Shown: positions 35,464 through 44,640 of the stretch, one piece after another
How the letters are laid out: every line of letters starts with the position of its first letter
Numbering within the stretch: the stretch's first letter is position 1
From: Flavobacterium sp.
GTDB taxonomy: Bacteria > Bacteroidota > Bacteroidia > Flavobacteriales > Flavobacteriaceae
Assembly: GCF_004295795.1 (NCBI RefSeq)
Contig: NZ_SEBR01000020.1
Coordinates: 1-64,000 of the forward strand
Length of the DNA stretch: 64,000 nucleotides
Direction of reading: 5' to 3'
The notes under the pieces: model-generated
Databases searched by the model: none
Seen by the model: only the letters and a program-made list of their open reading frames with translations
What the model was told of the DNA's origin: nothing
Translations under genes and position numbers: made by a program

Positions 35464-36504
35464 ATGGAAAAATTGGTGGCGTTGCGCGCGGCAGAATTGG
35501 CCAAACTCACCCGACAAAGGAGTGGCGAAGTACGCTTTGGTGAAAAGATGTTGACAGTTCCCAAAACGGTCGATCCGCTTGTTTTCATGAGCAATTGTGA
35601 GGCGCGTTTCGTGCTTTTCGGAATTCCGGAAGACATCGGGATACGCGCCAATTCCGGTCGTCCCGGTGCTGCATCGGCCTGGCAGAACGCTTTGGAAAGT
35701 ATCGCCAATCTGCAACACAACAAATTCTGCAAAGGAAGCGATATCCTGGCGCTCGGACATTTGGATGTTTCCGACGAAATGCGTCAGGCGGAAACTTTCA
35801 ATTTTGCCGAAATCGACGACAGGCTCGCCATCAGCAAACTTGTACAAAGCATCGATAAGGAAGTTTCGCATCTGATCTTTTCGATCGTGAAAGCCGGAAA
35901 GATCCCGATAATCGTCGGAGGCGGACAAAACAACGCTTATGGAAACATCAAGGGCACGGCGCTCGCCAAGGGAAAACCCGTGAATGCGATCAATTTCGAT
36001 TCCCAGTCCGATTTCAGGATTCTCGAAGGCCGACACAACGGCAACGCGTTCCACTACGCTTTCGAGGAAGGTTTTCTCAAGAAATATTTCATCTTCGGGC
36101 TTCATGAGAACTACGTTTCCAAAAACGTGCTCCAAAACGTGAAGAAACTCGAAGGTAGAATCCAGTACACGACTTATGACGAAATTTCGATAAGAGCCGA
36201 AAAGGATTTCGACTCGGAAATGCACAATGCCTCGCGTTTCATATCGTCAGATGCGTACGGAATCGAGATCGACCTCGACGCCATTCCGGACGTTGCGAGT
36301 TCGACAATGACTTACAGCGGATTTTCGGTGGCCAAAGCGCGTCGTTTCGTACACTTTTTCGCCAAACACAAAAACGCGGCTTATTTGCACATTTGCGAAG
36401 GCGCACCAGATTTGGGAGACGAAAAGAACAAGCACCTCATCGGGAAACTTATCGGTTATTTGCTTACGGATTTCATTAAGGCCAAGAATTCTTTGGACAA
36501 TTAA
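35464..36504 (+). CDS. Arginase/formimidoylglutamase family protein with substituted metal ligands
   Basis: 346 aa from the ATG at 35464, chosen because a promoter box lies just upstream. It belongs to the ureohydrolase fold; the flavobacterial relatives are called formimidoylglutamase (HutG-like: formimidoylglutamate to glutamate plus formamide), which fits hutI two genes away. The two usual histidine ligands are replaced: GGGH is GGGQ (Gln155, codon CAA at 35926) and DAHxD is DSQSD (Gln181, codon CAG at 36004). Asp179, Asp183, Asp270 and Asp272 (EIDLDAI) remain. The rest of the protein is well conserved, so it may be a pseudoenzyme, use an altered metal site, or do another job. Confidence 0.85.
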   Translation: MEKLVALRAAELAKLTRQRSGEVRFGEKMLTVPKTVDPLVFMSNCEARFVLFGIPEDIGIRANSGRPGAASAWQNALESIANLQHNKFCKGSDILALGHLDVSDEMRQAETFNFAEIDDRLAISKLVQSIDKEVSHLIFSIVKAGKIPIIVGGGQNNAYGNIKGTALAKGKPVNAINFDSQSDFRILEGRHNGNAFHYAFEEGFLKKYFIFGLHENYVSKNVLQNVKKLEGRIQYTTYDEISIRAEKDFDSEMHNASRFISSDAYGIEIDLDAIPDVASSTMTYSGFSVAKARRFVHFFAKHKNAAYLHICEGAPDLGDEKNKHLIGKLIGYLLTDFIKAKNSLDN

Positions 36505-36616
36505 AAAAAATTCCAAATCACAAATTCCAAATCCCAAAGCTGTGCCGATTGCTTTGTCGAGTTTTGCGGCGCGAATCTTGAAGTTTGCTTTATTACTAGT
36601 GCTGATTCTTTTTTTT

Positions 36617-36669
36617 ACCGCGAATTCGCGAATTCCGTCATGCCGAGCGTAAATTCGCGAATTCGCGGT
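36617..36669. repeat. CGCGAATTCGCG palindrome, copy 1
   Basis: Arms ACCGCGAATTCGCGAATT and AATTCGCGAATTCGCGGT with a 17-base loop: an 18-bp perfect stem. Confidence 0.85.
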
Positions 36670-36745
36670 AAAATCTTGGATGACGCAATCTTCTTCATTT
36701 AATTCCTTCCGACAGGTTTGCGCATCGACCTTGGTTTATATTACA

Positions 36746-36800
36746 AACCGCGAATTCGCGAATTCTCTCACTACGAGCTTAAATTCGCGAATTCGCGGTT
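36746..36800. repeat. CGCGAATTCGCG palindrome, copy 2
   Basis: Arms AACCGCGAATTCGCGAATT and AATTCGCGAATTCGCGGTT, loop of about 17 bases that differs from copy 1 while still ending in an ACGAGCTTA-like segment (copy 1: CCGAGCGTA). Confidence 0.85.
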
Positions 36801-36904
36801 AAATCCGGGTGACACAATCTTCTCCAGAAATCTCAAGTCCAAAACATTCTCACATCCGCGGCAGCGAGAAAAACTATGGTGCATAAATTCTCCGGCACTA
36901 TCCC

Positions 36905-36934
36905 AAAAAAAAGCCCCGTATTTCTACGAGGCTT
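36905..36934 (-). terminator. Rho-independent terminator of rpsA
   Basis: Minus strand: AGCCTCGTA, loop GAAA, TACGGGGCT, eight Ts; 21 bp after the rpsA stop. Confidence 0.85.
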
Positions 36935-36955
36935 CTATCATAAAACGATTGGGAA

Positions 36956-38725
36956 TTACTTCTTCTCGTTTTTCTCCATTTTAGCTTTCAAGCCAGCAAG
37001 GATGTCATTGTTATCTCCAAGTGTAGGCGCCGAAGCGTTGTTGTTTGAAGAATTTTCCTGTGAATGACGTACGTTTTTCTCTTCTTCCTCACGGAAAGTA
37101 GCCGTGTGGGAAGCGACAACGCGCTTGAATTCTTTGTTGAACTCGATCACTTTGAAATCGGCAACTTCGCCTTTTTTCAATTTCTTGCCGTCTTCTTTTT
37201 CAAGGTGACGAGCAGGAATGAACGCTACAACATCGTCTCCGAAGTCTACGGTAGCACCTTTGTCAACTATTTCAGCGATAGTTCCGTTGTGTACGGTTCC
37301 AACTCCGAAAGCTGCTTCGTGCTTATCCCATGGGTTCGGTTGTGTTTGCTTGTGACCAAGAGAAAGTTTGCGTCCGTCAACATCTAGTTCAAGAACAACT
37401 ACTTCCAATTTATCACCGACGTTCACGAATTCTGACGGGTGTTTCACTTTTTTCGTCCAAGAAAGATCAGAGATGTAGATCAATCCGTCGATTCCTTCTT
37501 CCAATTCAACGAATACGCCAAAGTTAGTGAAGTTGCGAACGATACCTGTGTGTTTTGAACCTACAGGATATTTAGACGTGATGTCTGTCCAAGGATCTTG
37601 CGACAATTGCTTGATACCAAGAGACATTTTGCGGTCTTCGCGATCCAAAGTCAAGATTTGTGCTTCTACGACATCTCCTACTTTCACGAAATCCTGAGCC
37701 GAACGCAAGTGCGTAGACCAAGACATTTCGCTTACGTGGATAAGTCCTTCAACACCTTCTGCAACCTCGATGAAAGCACCGTAGTCAGCGATAACAACAA
37801 CTTTACCTTTCACTCTGTCACCAACAGACAAGTTAGTGTCAAGAGCGTCCCAAGGATGAGCGTTAAGCTGCTTCAAACCAAGTTGGATACGTGTTTTCTC
37901 ATCATCGAAGTCAAGGATTACGACGTTCAATTTCTGATCAAGCTCCAATACTTCGCTCGGGTGGTTGATACGAGACCAAGAAAGGTCTGTGATGTGGATC
38001 AAACCGTCTACGCCGCCAAGGTCGATGAATACTCCGTATGAAGTGATGTTTTTGACAACACCTTCGAGAACCTGACCTTTTTGCAATTGTCCGATGATCT
38101 CTTTCTTCTGAACTTCGATATCTGCCTCGATAAGCGCTTTGTGCGATACGACAACGTTCTTGAACTCGTGGTTGATTTTCACGACCTTGAATTCCATCAT
38201 TTTGTTGACGTATACATCGTAGTCACGGATTGGCTTGACGTCGATCTGTGAACCTGGCAAGAAGGCCTCGATTCCGAATACGTCCACGATCATACCACCT
38301 TTGGTACGGCATTTCACGAATCCGTTTACGATTTCGCCAGTTTCGTGAGCCGCGATAACGCGATCCCATGACTTGATAGTTCTAGCTTTTCTGTGAGAAA
38401 GTACAAGTTGTCCTGTCTTGTCCTCGCGAACGTCGATCAAAACTTCTACTTTGTCTCCAACTTTCAGGTTCGGGTTGTAACGGAATTCGTTCAACGAGAT
38501 AACACCTTCTGATTTGGCGTTGATGTCGACGATAACGTCACGGTCTGTCATGCGGACGACAGTTCCGTCCACTACTTCTTCCTGATCTGTTGCGATGAAG
38601 GTCTTTGATACAAGATCCTCAAATTCCTTAAGGTTCGTAGCGTCAACAGCGTCAATTCCCTCTTGGTAATTGTCCCAGTTGAAGTTGTTCAAAAAGTCTT
38701 CTTGTGTTTTTAATAATTCAGACAT
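36956..38725 (-). CDS. rpsA: 30S ribosomal protein S1
   Basis: 589 aa with six S1 (OB-fold) repeats. The repeat borders show as motifs such as GVISLNEFRYNP, GGVDGLIHITDLSW, EGVEGLIHVSEMSW and EGIDGLIYISDLSW. The acidic N-terminus and the Ser/Asn-rich C-terminal tail (SSNNNASAP) are typical of Bacteroidetes S1. It delivers mRNA to the ribosome, important here since Shine-Dalgarno use is weak in this phylum. Base composition is visibly less GC-rich than neighbours, as expected for a highly expressed gene. Confidence 0.97.
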   Translation of the reverse strand: MSELLKTQEDFLNNFNWDNYQEGIDAVDATNLKEFEDLVSKTFIATDQEEVVDGTVVRMTDRDVIVDINAKSEGVISLNEFRYNPNLKVGDKVEVLIDVREDKTGQLVLSHRKARTIKSWDRVIAAHETGEIVNGFVKCRTKGGMIVDVFGIEAFLPGSQIDVKPIRDYDVYVNKMMEFKVVKINHEFKNVVVSHKALIEADIEVQKKEIIGQLQKGQVLEGVVKNITSYGVFIDLGGVDGLIHITDLSWSRINHPSEVLELDQKLNVVILDFDDEKTRIQLGLKQLNAHPWDALDTNLSVGDRVKGKVVVIADYGAFIEVAEGVEGLIHVSEMSWSTHLRSAQDFVKVGDVVEAQILTLDREDRKMSLGIKQLSQDPWTDITSKYPVGSKHTGIVRNFTNFGVFVELEEGIDGLIYISDLSWTKKVKHPSEFVNVGDKLEVVVLELDVDGRKLSLGHKQTQPNPWDKHEAAFGVGTVHNGTIAEIVDKGATVDFGDDVVAFIPARHLEKEDGKKLKKGEVADFKVIEFNKEFKRVVASHTATFREEEEKNVRHSQENSSNNNASAPTLGDNNDILAGLKAKMEKNEKK

Positions 38726-38844
38726 GCTGATTAATCATTTGTATCCTGCATTTACCGGATTTCTTACCAGAATAAAAACAGAAGGGTTTCTTTTGTGTTT
38801 TTACCAATACCTTCCCGCGAAATCCTATCTGTCGAAAAGGTGCG

Positions 38845-38876
38845 CAAAAGTAAGGCTTATTTCTTTATCTGCCAAA
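38845..38876 (-). promoter_or_regulatory. rpsA promoter (-33 TTTG, -7 TACTTTTG)
   Basis: On the minus strand TTTG (38876-38873) is followed after 20 bases by TACTTTTG (38852-38845). Both boxes and spacing match the Bacteroidetes housekeeping promoter. It leaves a 5' leader of about 110 bases. Confidence 0.75.
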
Positions 38877-38970
38877 CCGATACAGCAAATATTGTCTTAA
38901 ATGTTAAACCCGAATCGCCGGTATTTTTTTTGTAAATTGTCCGGCACAACAACAAATTACTGCCCCAAGC

Positions 38971-41900
38971 GTGAAAGGATCACTACCCTTTTCCCGACTC
39001 TTTTCCCATACCCGAAAGCGAGCGTTCTTTCTACTCCTTTTATTGTCAGGTTTTTCGCTTTACGCGGATGCGATTCCGTCCAAAATACTTCCACCGCAAC
39101 TGATTGTCACTACCGTGGACGAATACTGCGACGGCGGCGGAATCATACAATGCCAGTTGCAGGGCGCGACGCCCGGTTCGACAATAGAATTCCGGATTTA
39201 CCTGCTTCCGAATACGAACACGAGCATTTCGGTTCTCACTCCGGCAAACAACCAACTCACGGTAGACGCCGGAAATTATCGGATTGTCGCTACCGAAACC
39301 ATCGGCGGAATCACAAACACGCTGCCTTTCCAGGACGTGACTATCGCCAACCAGATCCAACCGATGGATTTCGTGATTTCGCACACAGACGAACATTGCG
39401 ACGACGGCACGATGACGATAAGCGTCACCTCGGGATTCGCCACGCAATACGCCCTTTTTTCCGGACCCGTGACTGCCGCGCCTCAAGCGACACCTTTTTT
39501 TGGGAATCTTCCCGACGGACTTTACGTCGTACACGCCATAGACGCTTGCGGAAACGTGAAAGCGCATTCTTACACAGTTCCACATAACGACGTGGCTTTC
39601 ACTGTCGGGACGATGGGATTCGTGCCCCAACTTCCGGCGTGCAACCAGATCATGTTGACGCATCCTATCGCAGTTGTGCCTGATCCTAACGACGCTTTGT
39701 TGTTTCCGCTTACTTTCGTCTACACTATTTATCCGCCAAATAATGGAGCGCCCCAAACCCACACTTTTGTCGACGTGACGGGAAATACCATGGGTTACAC
39801 ATCGGTGCACACTTTGCCGTTTTGGTACGACCAACTCTATTTTTATGATCTGCAGGTCATCGACCGGTGCGGACAAAGCGAAGGCTGGACGAACATTCCC
39901 GTCGACCTCGAGATCAGCGCCGGCCTTACGCCGGAACTCGGCGAATGCGGGCAATTTTTCTTCTCGATCATGCCTTCGGTTTACATGCCGCCTTACACCA
40001 TCAATTTTACAGATGCTCCGGCCGGTTTCGTTGCCACCGATTTCAATGCCGATTATCCCGGACCGTTCCTGTCAGGCCAAACGTTTTTCGGGGAACCGAC
40101 CAACACCGTTCCTATGGGACATTATCAGGGAACGCTCACCGACGCCTGCGGACACACGGCATCTTTCGAACAGGAAATCGAGGAAAACGAGTTGCCGCCA
40201 ACCTTTACGCCTCATCCGCATCCGGGTTGCACCAGTGATATGTCCGATCTTCAGATACAGACTATCAGTTTTGACATTGACTACGTGGTCGTGACATCGG
40301 CTCCATCGACTTATATCGAGACGATTCCCCACACCGTTCCCGAAGTTCCGAACCAGATAGACGAACAGGAAATCTGGATCTACGATTTGCCGGTCGGCGA
40401 TTACCACATCATCATTTACGACACTTGCGGCATCGCCCACGAATACGACCAGACGATAGACGGGATGACGTTCAACAACACGCCGTCCGGGACGATTTGG
40501 GCCGATTGTAACGAAGGTCTCGGAAGCATCCGGATTCGCGGCGGCAATTCCACCACTTTGGTTTCGGTTAGAATCACTTCGGCACCGACCGCTTATAACG
40601 AAACTTTACCTCATGACGTGAGTTTGTACATCGGTCCGACAAGCGGTATTTTTTCGATGGAACAACTTCCGCCCGGCGTTTACACTTTTGAACTAACCAA
40701 CAATTGCGGAAACACGTATCTACAGAATTACACGATTTTTGCGTATCAGACACAACAAAGCGCCGACATTACCGTGACCAAACAATGCTCGGCCTTCGAC
40801 GTTGCCCTGGCCCACACTACCAATGGAACGGGAACAACTTACTGGCTGCAAAAGCGCGATGACAACACCGGACAATGGATGCATCCGGCTACGAGTTCGC
40901 CTTACACCGACGGATCGCCGCTTACCACCACGAACGCCATACAGCTCACGAACAATTCCAACAACATCAACCAACTTTTCATGGGACACTTTCGCGTGTT
41001 GAAGACTTTTCAATCGTTTCAATACGGAAACACGATTCCGCTCAGTTCCACAAAAATTTGCATCGAGCAATTGGAAGAATTCGACAACACGGGCGGCGTC
41101 GAGATTGTCGATATCGTCAAACTTACCTGTGACGGCGCGATGATTGACGTAAAAGTGATTGCCGATGGAGTTCCGCCGTATTATTACAAAATCATCGAAA
41201 AAAATGGACAGCCCTTTGTGGTAGACAATGTCGCGAACGACACTTTTACGAATCTCGATCCGGCTGTTTACACGTTTTCGGTAGAGCATTCCTGCGGACA
41301 GGTCGTGACCAAGATCGTCGATATCGCCTCGCTCCCTTCGCTGATCCAGGCCGTGCATCCGACAAATCCGATTTACGAGTGCGACGGGGACGACAACGAC
41401 GGAAAGGCGAACTTCAATTTGGCGCAGTTCAATGCGATTATCGTCGGAACACAAAATCCAGCTGATTTTACCGTGACTTATCACGAAAGCGAATCGGAAG
41501 CTGAAAACGGCACGAATCCTTTGCCGACAACTTATTACGGAACGACTTCAACTATTTACGGAAGACTCAAACTCAATTCTGGTTCTTGTTTTGAAGTGGT
41601 CGAAATCGAATTGGTCGTGAATCCTTATCCGATTTTGAATATGCCTTTGCGTTATGCGCTTTGTCCGAACGGAAATGTGACAATTACCGCAGATTCAGGA
41701 ATGGACGGCTACGTTTGGTCTTCGGGTCAGACGACGCAAAACATCACCGTAAACACCATCGGAACTTATACGCTCACGGTGAGTCAAACCACAAATGGAA
41801 TTACTTGCACGGGCGTTTACCAAATTGAGGTTTTCCCGGTCGTTACGCCGACAATCCATCACATCGACTATCGCGATTGGACCGACGACAGCAACACGAT

Positions 41901-42321
41901 AATCGTCCATACGAACGAATCCGACACTGGCGATTTCCTATATTCGGTCGACAACGGCATGACTTTTCAATCGTCAAATGTCTTCAACGGACTTGCTCCC
42001 GGCGAGTATCACGTGGTCGTAAAAGATTTGGGCGAATGCGATTCAGACGATGATGTGGTTTATTTGCTGATGTATCCGAAGTTTTTCACTCCAAACGACG
42101 ACGGTTACAACGACTATTGGAAGGTAAAGTTCGACGAGTTCGAACCCAATATCCAAACTTTCATTTACGACAGATACGGTAAACTCATCACAGGTTTTCC
42201 CGTCGGTGGACGTTGGGACGGCACTTACAATGGCAAACTGCTTCCGTCAACCGACTACTGGTTTGTGGTGATTCGCCAGGACGGACGCGAGCTGCGTGGA
42301 CATTTCGCGATGAAACGTTAG
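38971..42321 (+). CDS. Large T9SS cargo with type-B (CHU_C/gliding motility-associated) C-terminal domain
   Basis: 1116 aa from a GTG start. Signal peptide about residues 17-36 (AFFLLLLLSGFSLYADA). The body holds repeated modules of about 95 residues, each ending in a D-x-C-G motif: DACG at 191, DRCG at 298, DACG at 391, DTCG at 484, NNCG at 577, then HSCG at 773. Later comes an Ig-like region (DDNDGKANFNLAQFN, then NGNVTITADSGMDGYVWSSGQ). The last ~85 residues are the T9SS type-B sorting domain (FFTPNDDGYNDYW, YDRYGKLI, WDGTYNGK). Predicted to be exported and held on the surface or released; probably an adhesin-like protein. Confidence 0.9.
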   Translation: MKGSLPFSRLFSHTRKRAFFLLLLLSGFSLYADAIPSKILPPQLIVTTVDEYCDGGGIIQCQLQGATPGSTIEFRIYLLPNTNTSISVLTPANNQLTVDAGNYRIVATETIGGITNTLPFQDVTIANQIQPMDFVISHTDEHCDDGTMTISVTSGFATQYALFSGPVTAAPQATPFFGNLPDGLYVVHAIDACGNVKAHSYTVPHNDVAFTVGTMGFVPQLPACNQIMLTHPIAVVPDPNDALLFPLTFVYTIYPPNNGAPQTHTFVDVTGNTMGYTSVHTLPFWYDQLYFYDLQVIDRCGQSEGWTNIPVDLEISAGLTPELGECGQFFFSIMPSVYMPPYTINFTDAPAGFVATDFNADYPGPFLSGQTFFGEPTNTVPMGHYQGTLTDACGHTASFEQEIEENELPPTFTPHPHPGCTSDMSDLQIQTISFDIDYVVVTSAPSTYIETIPHTVPEVPNQIDEQEIWIYDLPVGDYHIIIYDTCGIAHEYDQTIDGMTFNNTPSGTIWADCNEGLGSIRIRGGNSTTLVSVRITSAPTAYNETLPHDVSLYIGPTSGIFSMEQLPPGVYTFELTNNCGNTYLQNYTIFAYQTQQSADITVTKQCSAFDVALAHTTNGTGTTYWLQKRDDNTGQWMHPATSSPYTDGSPLTTTNAIQLTNNSNNINQLFMGHFRVLKTFQSFQYGNTIPLSSTKICIEQLEEFDNTGGVEIVDIVKLTCDGAMIDVKVIADGVPPYYYKIIEKNGQPFVVDNVANDTFTNLDPAVYTFSVEHSCGQVVTKIVDIASLPSLIQAVHPTNPIYECDGDDNDGKANFNLAQFNAIIVGTQNPADFTVTYHESESEAENGTNPLPTTYYGTTSTIYGRLKLNSGSCFEVVEIELVVNPYPILNMPLRYALCPNGNVTITADSGMDGYVWSSGQTTQNITVNTIGTYTLTVSQTTNGITCTGVYQIEVFPVVTPTIHHIDYRDWTDDSNTIIVHTNESDTGDFLYSVDNGMTFQSSNVFNGLAPGEYHVVVKDLGECDSDDDVVYLLMYPKFFTPNDDGYNDYWKVKFDEFEPNIQTFIYDRYGKLITGFPVGGRWDGTYNGKLLPSTDYWFVVIRQDGRELRGHFAMKR

Positions 42322-42513
42322 TACTCCTCCATTTTGTAGTTGTTCGGATGCAGGACATTTTGTCCCATCGCTTTTTTTATGTTCAGCGCTTGCGATTCGC
42401 ATATTCGAATAGCTTGGAAGGTTGTTTTTTTTGACCTTATTTGTTTATCTGCAAAATACAAATGTCGCGTAAACCAAAATTCCACCATTACAGATTTTCT
42501 GTAGTTTTTGTTA

Positions 42514-42541
42514 AATAAAAAAGCCACCTTGTCAGATGGCT
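42514..42541 (-). terminator. Rho-independent terminator of the porQ-cmk-transporter operon
   Basis: Minus strand: AGCCATCTGAC, AAGGTGGCT and a T run (TTTTTTATTT). It sits 55 bp past the transporter stop; the rest of the 42322-42595 gap has nothing recognisable. Confidence 0.7.
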
Positions 42542-42595
42542 TGTGTTTTGTGAAAAGTAAATATAGCAAGCAAAATATAACAAATTCAAGCCCTT

Positions 42596-43915
42596 TCAAT
42601 GAGCCACCTCCGCCACATCGGCAGGATCGTGTTTATGCTTGAACAAAACGGCAAAAGCCACTGCGACAACCAAAGCGTAAACCGCGAACGAAAACCATAT
42701 CCCATGCCAGTCTTTGAGTCCGTTTACGGTGAAATAGTTCTGGATCACGTATCCGCTTATCGAGCTTCCTAAAATCGCGCCGAAACCGTTTGTCATCATC
42801 ATAAATACACCTTGGGCGGACGATCTTATTTTTGAATCCGTTGTAGTTTCTACAAACAACGAACCCGAAATGTTGAAAAAGTCGAAAGCCATGCCGTAAA
42901 TGATATTCGAGAGTACGATCAGGAAAAGCCCGAAAGACTCAGGAGCACCGAAAGCGAAGAATCCGAACCTCAAAACCCAGGCGAACATACTGATCAGGAT
43001 TACGTTCTTGATTCCGAATCGCTTCAGGAAAAACGGTATGGCCAGGATGAACAACGTTTCGGAAATCTGGGAAATCGAAACGATCATCGTGGAATAGCGC
43101 ACAACAACGGAATCAGCATATTCGGGAATATTCTTGAAATCCTTGAGGTAAGTGTCGCCATACATATTGGTCAACTGCAATGCGGCGCCAAGGAACATCG
43201 AGAAAAAGAAAAACAACGCCATTTTAGAATCGCCAAGCAATCGGAATGCATCCAGACCAAGCTTTTTAGAAAGTGGCGCGTCCTTGTCGATAAGTTTCAT
43301 CGGCGGACATTTCGGTAAACTGAAAGAATAAAGTCCTAACAAGATGGCTCCGATTCCGGCGAAATAGAACTGGTTCGCGTTGAGGGAATTCCCAAAAATC
43401 GAGGCGAATTTGGTGCCAAGGTCGATTCCGAAGCGCAAAGGAGAAAACGTGTCGCTGAACAGATTCGTAATCCACATGGCCACAATGAATCCGATCGTTC
43501 CCCAAACCCGAATCGGTGGAAAAACCTTGATCACATCGTAATCATTATCCTTTAATATCTTGTAAGACAAAGCATTGGAAAGCGAAATTGTAGGCATGTA
43601 AAAGCACATTCCGCCGAGCAATATCCAAAAGAAAGTCACCGGATTGTCGGTTCCGGCCAAAACGAACAAAGTCGCTCCGTACAATATGTGGAGTACGCCG
43701 TAGAGTTTTTCGAGATTCATCCATCTATCGGCGATGATTCCCATTAGTGCCGGCATAAAAATCGAGGCAATTCCCAACGTGGAAAACACCGCGCCAAATT
43801 CCTGGCCGGACCATTTCTTAAAAACAAAGCCGTAAGTTCCCAAAGTCGTCAACCAAGCGCCCCAAACAAAAAATTGCATGAAACTCATGGCCGTCAAGCG
43901 TAATTTGATACTCAT
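42596..43915 (-). CDS. NupG/XapB-type nucleoside:H+ symporter (MFS)
   Basis: 439 aa, 12 predicted membrane helices. The N-terminus (RLTAMSFMQFFVWGAWLTTLGTYG) and ALMGIIADRWMN loop are typical of the nucleoside:H+ symporter family; a C-terminal acidic/His tail (KHKHDPADVAEVAH) is also usual. Likely imports nucleosides. It follows cmk by 41 bp in the same direction, so the cmk product (a nucleotide kinase) and this transporter may both serve nucleoside salvage. Confidence 0.85.
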   Translation of the reverse strand: MSIKLRLTAMSFMQFFVWGAWLTTLGTYGFVFKKWSGQEFGAVFSTLGIASIFMPALMGIIADRWMNLEKLYGVLHILYGATLFVLAGTDNPVTFFWILLGGMCFYMPTISLSNALSYKILKDNDYDVIKVFPPIRVWGTIGFIVAMWITNLFSDTFSPLRFGIDLGTKFASIFGNSLNANQFYFAGIGAILLGLYSFSLPKCPPMKLIDKDAPLSKKLGLDAFRLLGDSKMALFFFFSMFLGAALQLTNMYGDTYLKDFKNIPEYADSVVVRYSTMIVSISQISETLFILAIPFFLKRFGIKNVILISMFAWVLRFGFFAFGAPESFGLFLIVLSNIIYGMAFDFFNISGSLFVETTTDSKIRSSAQGVFMMMTNGFGAILGSSISGYVIQNYFTVNGLKDWHGIWFSFAVYALVVAVAFAVLFKHKHDPADVAEVAH

Positions 43916-43956
43916 AAAGATGTGATTGGTTTGGCGGTAAAGCTAATGAAATCGAT

Positions 43957-44640
43957 TTAGATTTCGTACACGAGTTCGAGCACTTTGTCGAGTTGTTCTT
44001 CCCTTGACAGATGCGAATTATCGATTTCGATGGCGTCGTCAGCCTTGCGCAAAGGCGAATCATCGCGGTGCGTGTCGATGTAATCGCGTTCCTCCACGTT
44101 TTTGAGCACTTCATCAAAAGTGACCGACTGGCCTTTGTCGCGAAGTTCGTCATAACGGCGTTGGGCGCGCGTCACGGCACTCGAGGTCATGAAGATCTTG
44201 AGTTCAGCTTCCGGAAAGACGACGGTTCCAATGTCGCGTCCGTCCATGACGATCGCCTTGTTCTTGCCCATTTCCTGTTGCTGTTCGACAAGTTTGTGCC
44301 TTACCTCGGAAATTTCGGCCACGCGACTCACGAAATTGGAAACCTCGATCGTCCTGATTTCCCATTCGACATTGCGGTCGTTGAGAAACATCTCGCCAAA
44401 ACCCAATTCGGCATTAAAAACAAAAGTGAGTTTTATATCCGGAAGGTCGGAAACCAGTTTCTCCACATCGAAATGATGGCCGTCGATGTAATGGTGTTGC
44501 ATGGCATAAAGCGTCACCGCGCGGTACATCGCACCCGTGTCGACATAAACATATCCGAGGATCTTGGCCAGTTGTTTGGCTATCGTACTTTTTCCGGTAG
44601 AGGAAAAACCGTCAATGGCAATCGTAATTTTCTTGTTCAC
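43957..44640 (-). CDS. cmk: Cytidylate kinase
   Basis: 227 aa, phosphorylates CMP and dCMP with ATP. P-loop GFSSTGKSTIAKQLA (residues 12-26), the CMP-site motifs YVDTGAMYRA and MDGRDIGTVVFPEA, and LID region DDSPLRKADDAIEID. Starts at a GTG directly after the porQ stop (no gap), so it is co-translated with porQ; the same neighbourhood is found in other flavobacteria. Confidence 0.95.
   Translation of the reverse strand: MNKKITIAIDGFSSTGKSTIAKQLAKILGYVYVDTGAMYRAVTLYAMQHHYIDGHHFDVEKLVSDLPDIKLTFVFNAELGFGEMFLNDRNVEWEIRTIEVSNFVSRVAEISEVRHKLVEQQQEMGKNKAIVMDGRDIGTVVFPEAELKIFMTSSAVTRAQRRYDELRDKGQSVTFDEVLKNVEERDYIDTHRDDSPLRKADDAIEIDNSHLSREEQLDKVLELVYEI

Larger units (their letters stand above)
36505..36955. 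other. Intergenic region with palindromes and rpsA terminator
   Basis: Convergent gap between the ureohydrolase and rpsA. It holds two long CGCGAATTCGCG palindromes and the rpsA terminator. No gene is supported. Confidence 0.7.

Noticed and set aside
42318..42599. 93-codon minus-strand frame after the large T9SS cargo
   Set aside because: Contains the operon terminator, has no homology and AT-rich non-coding composition.
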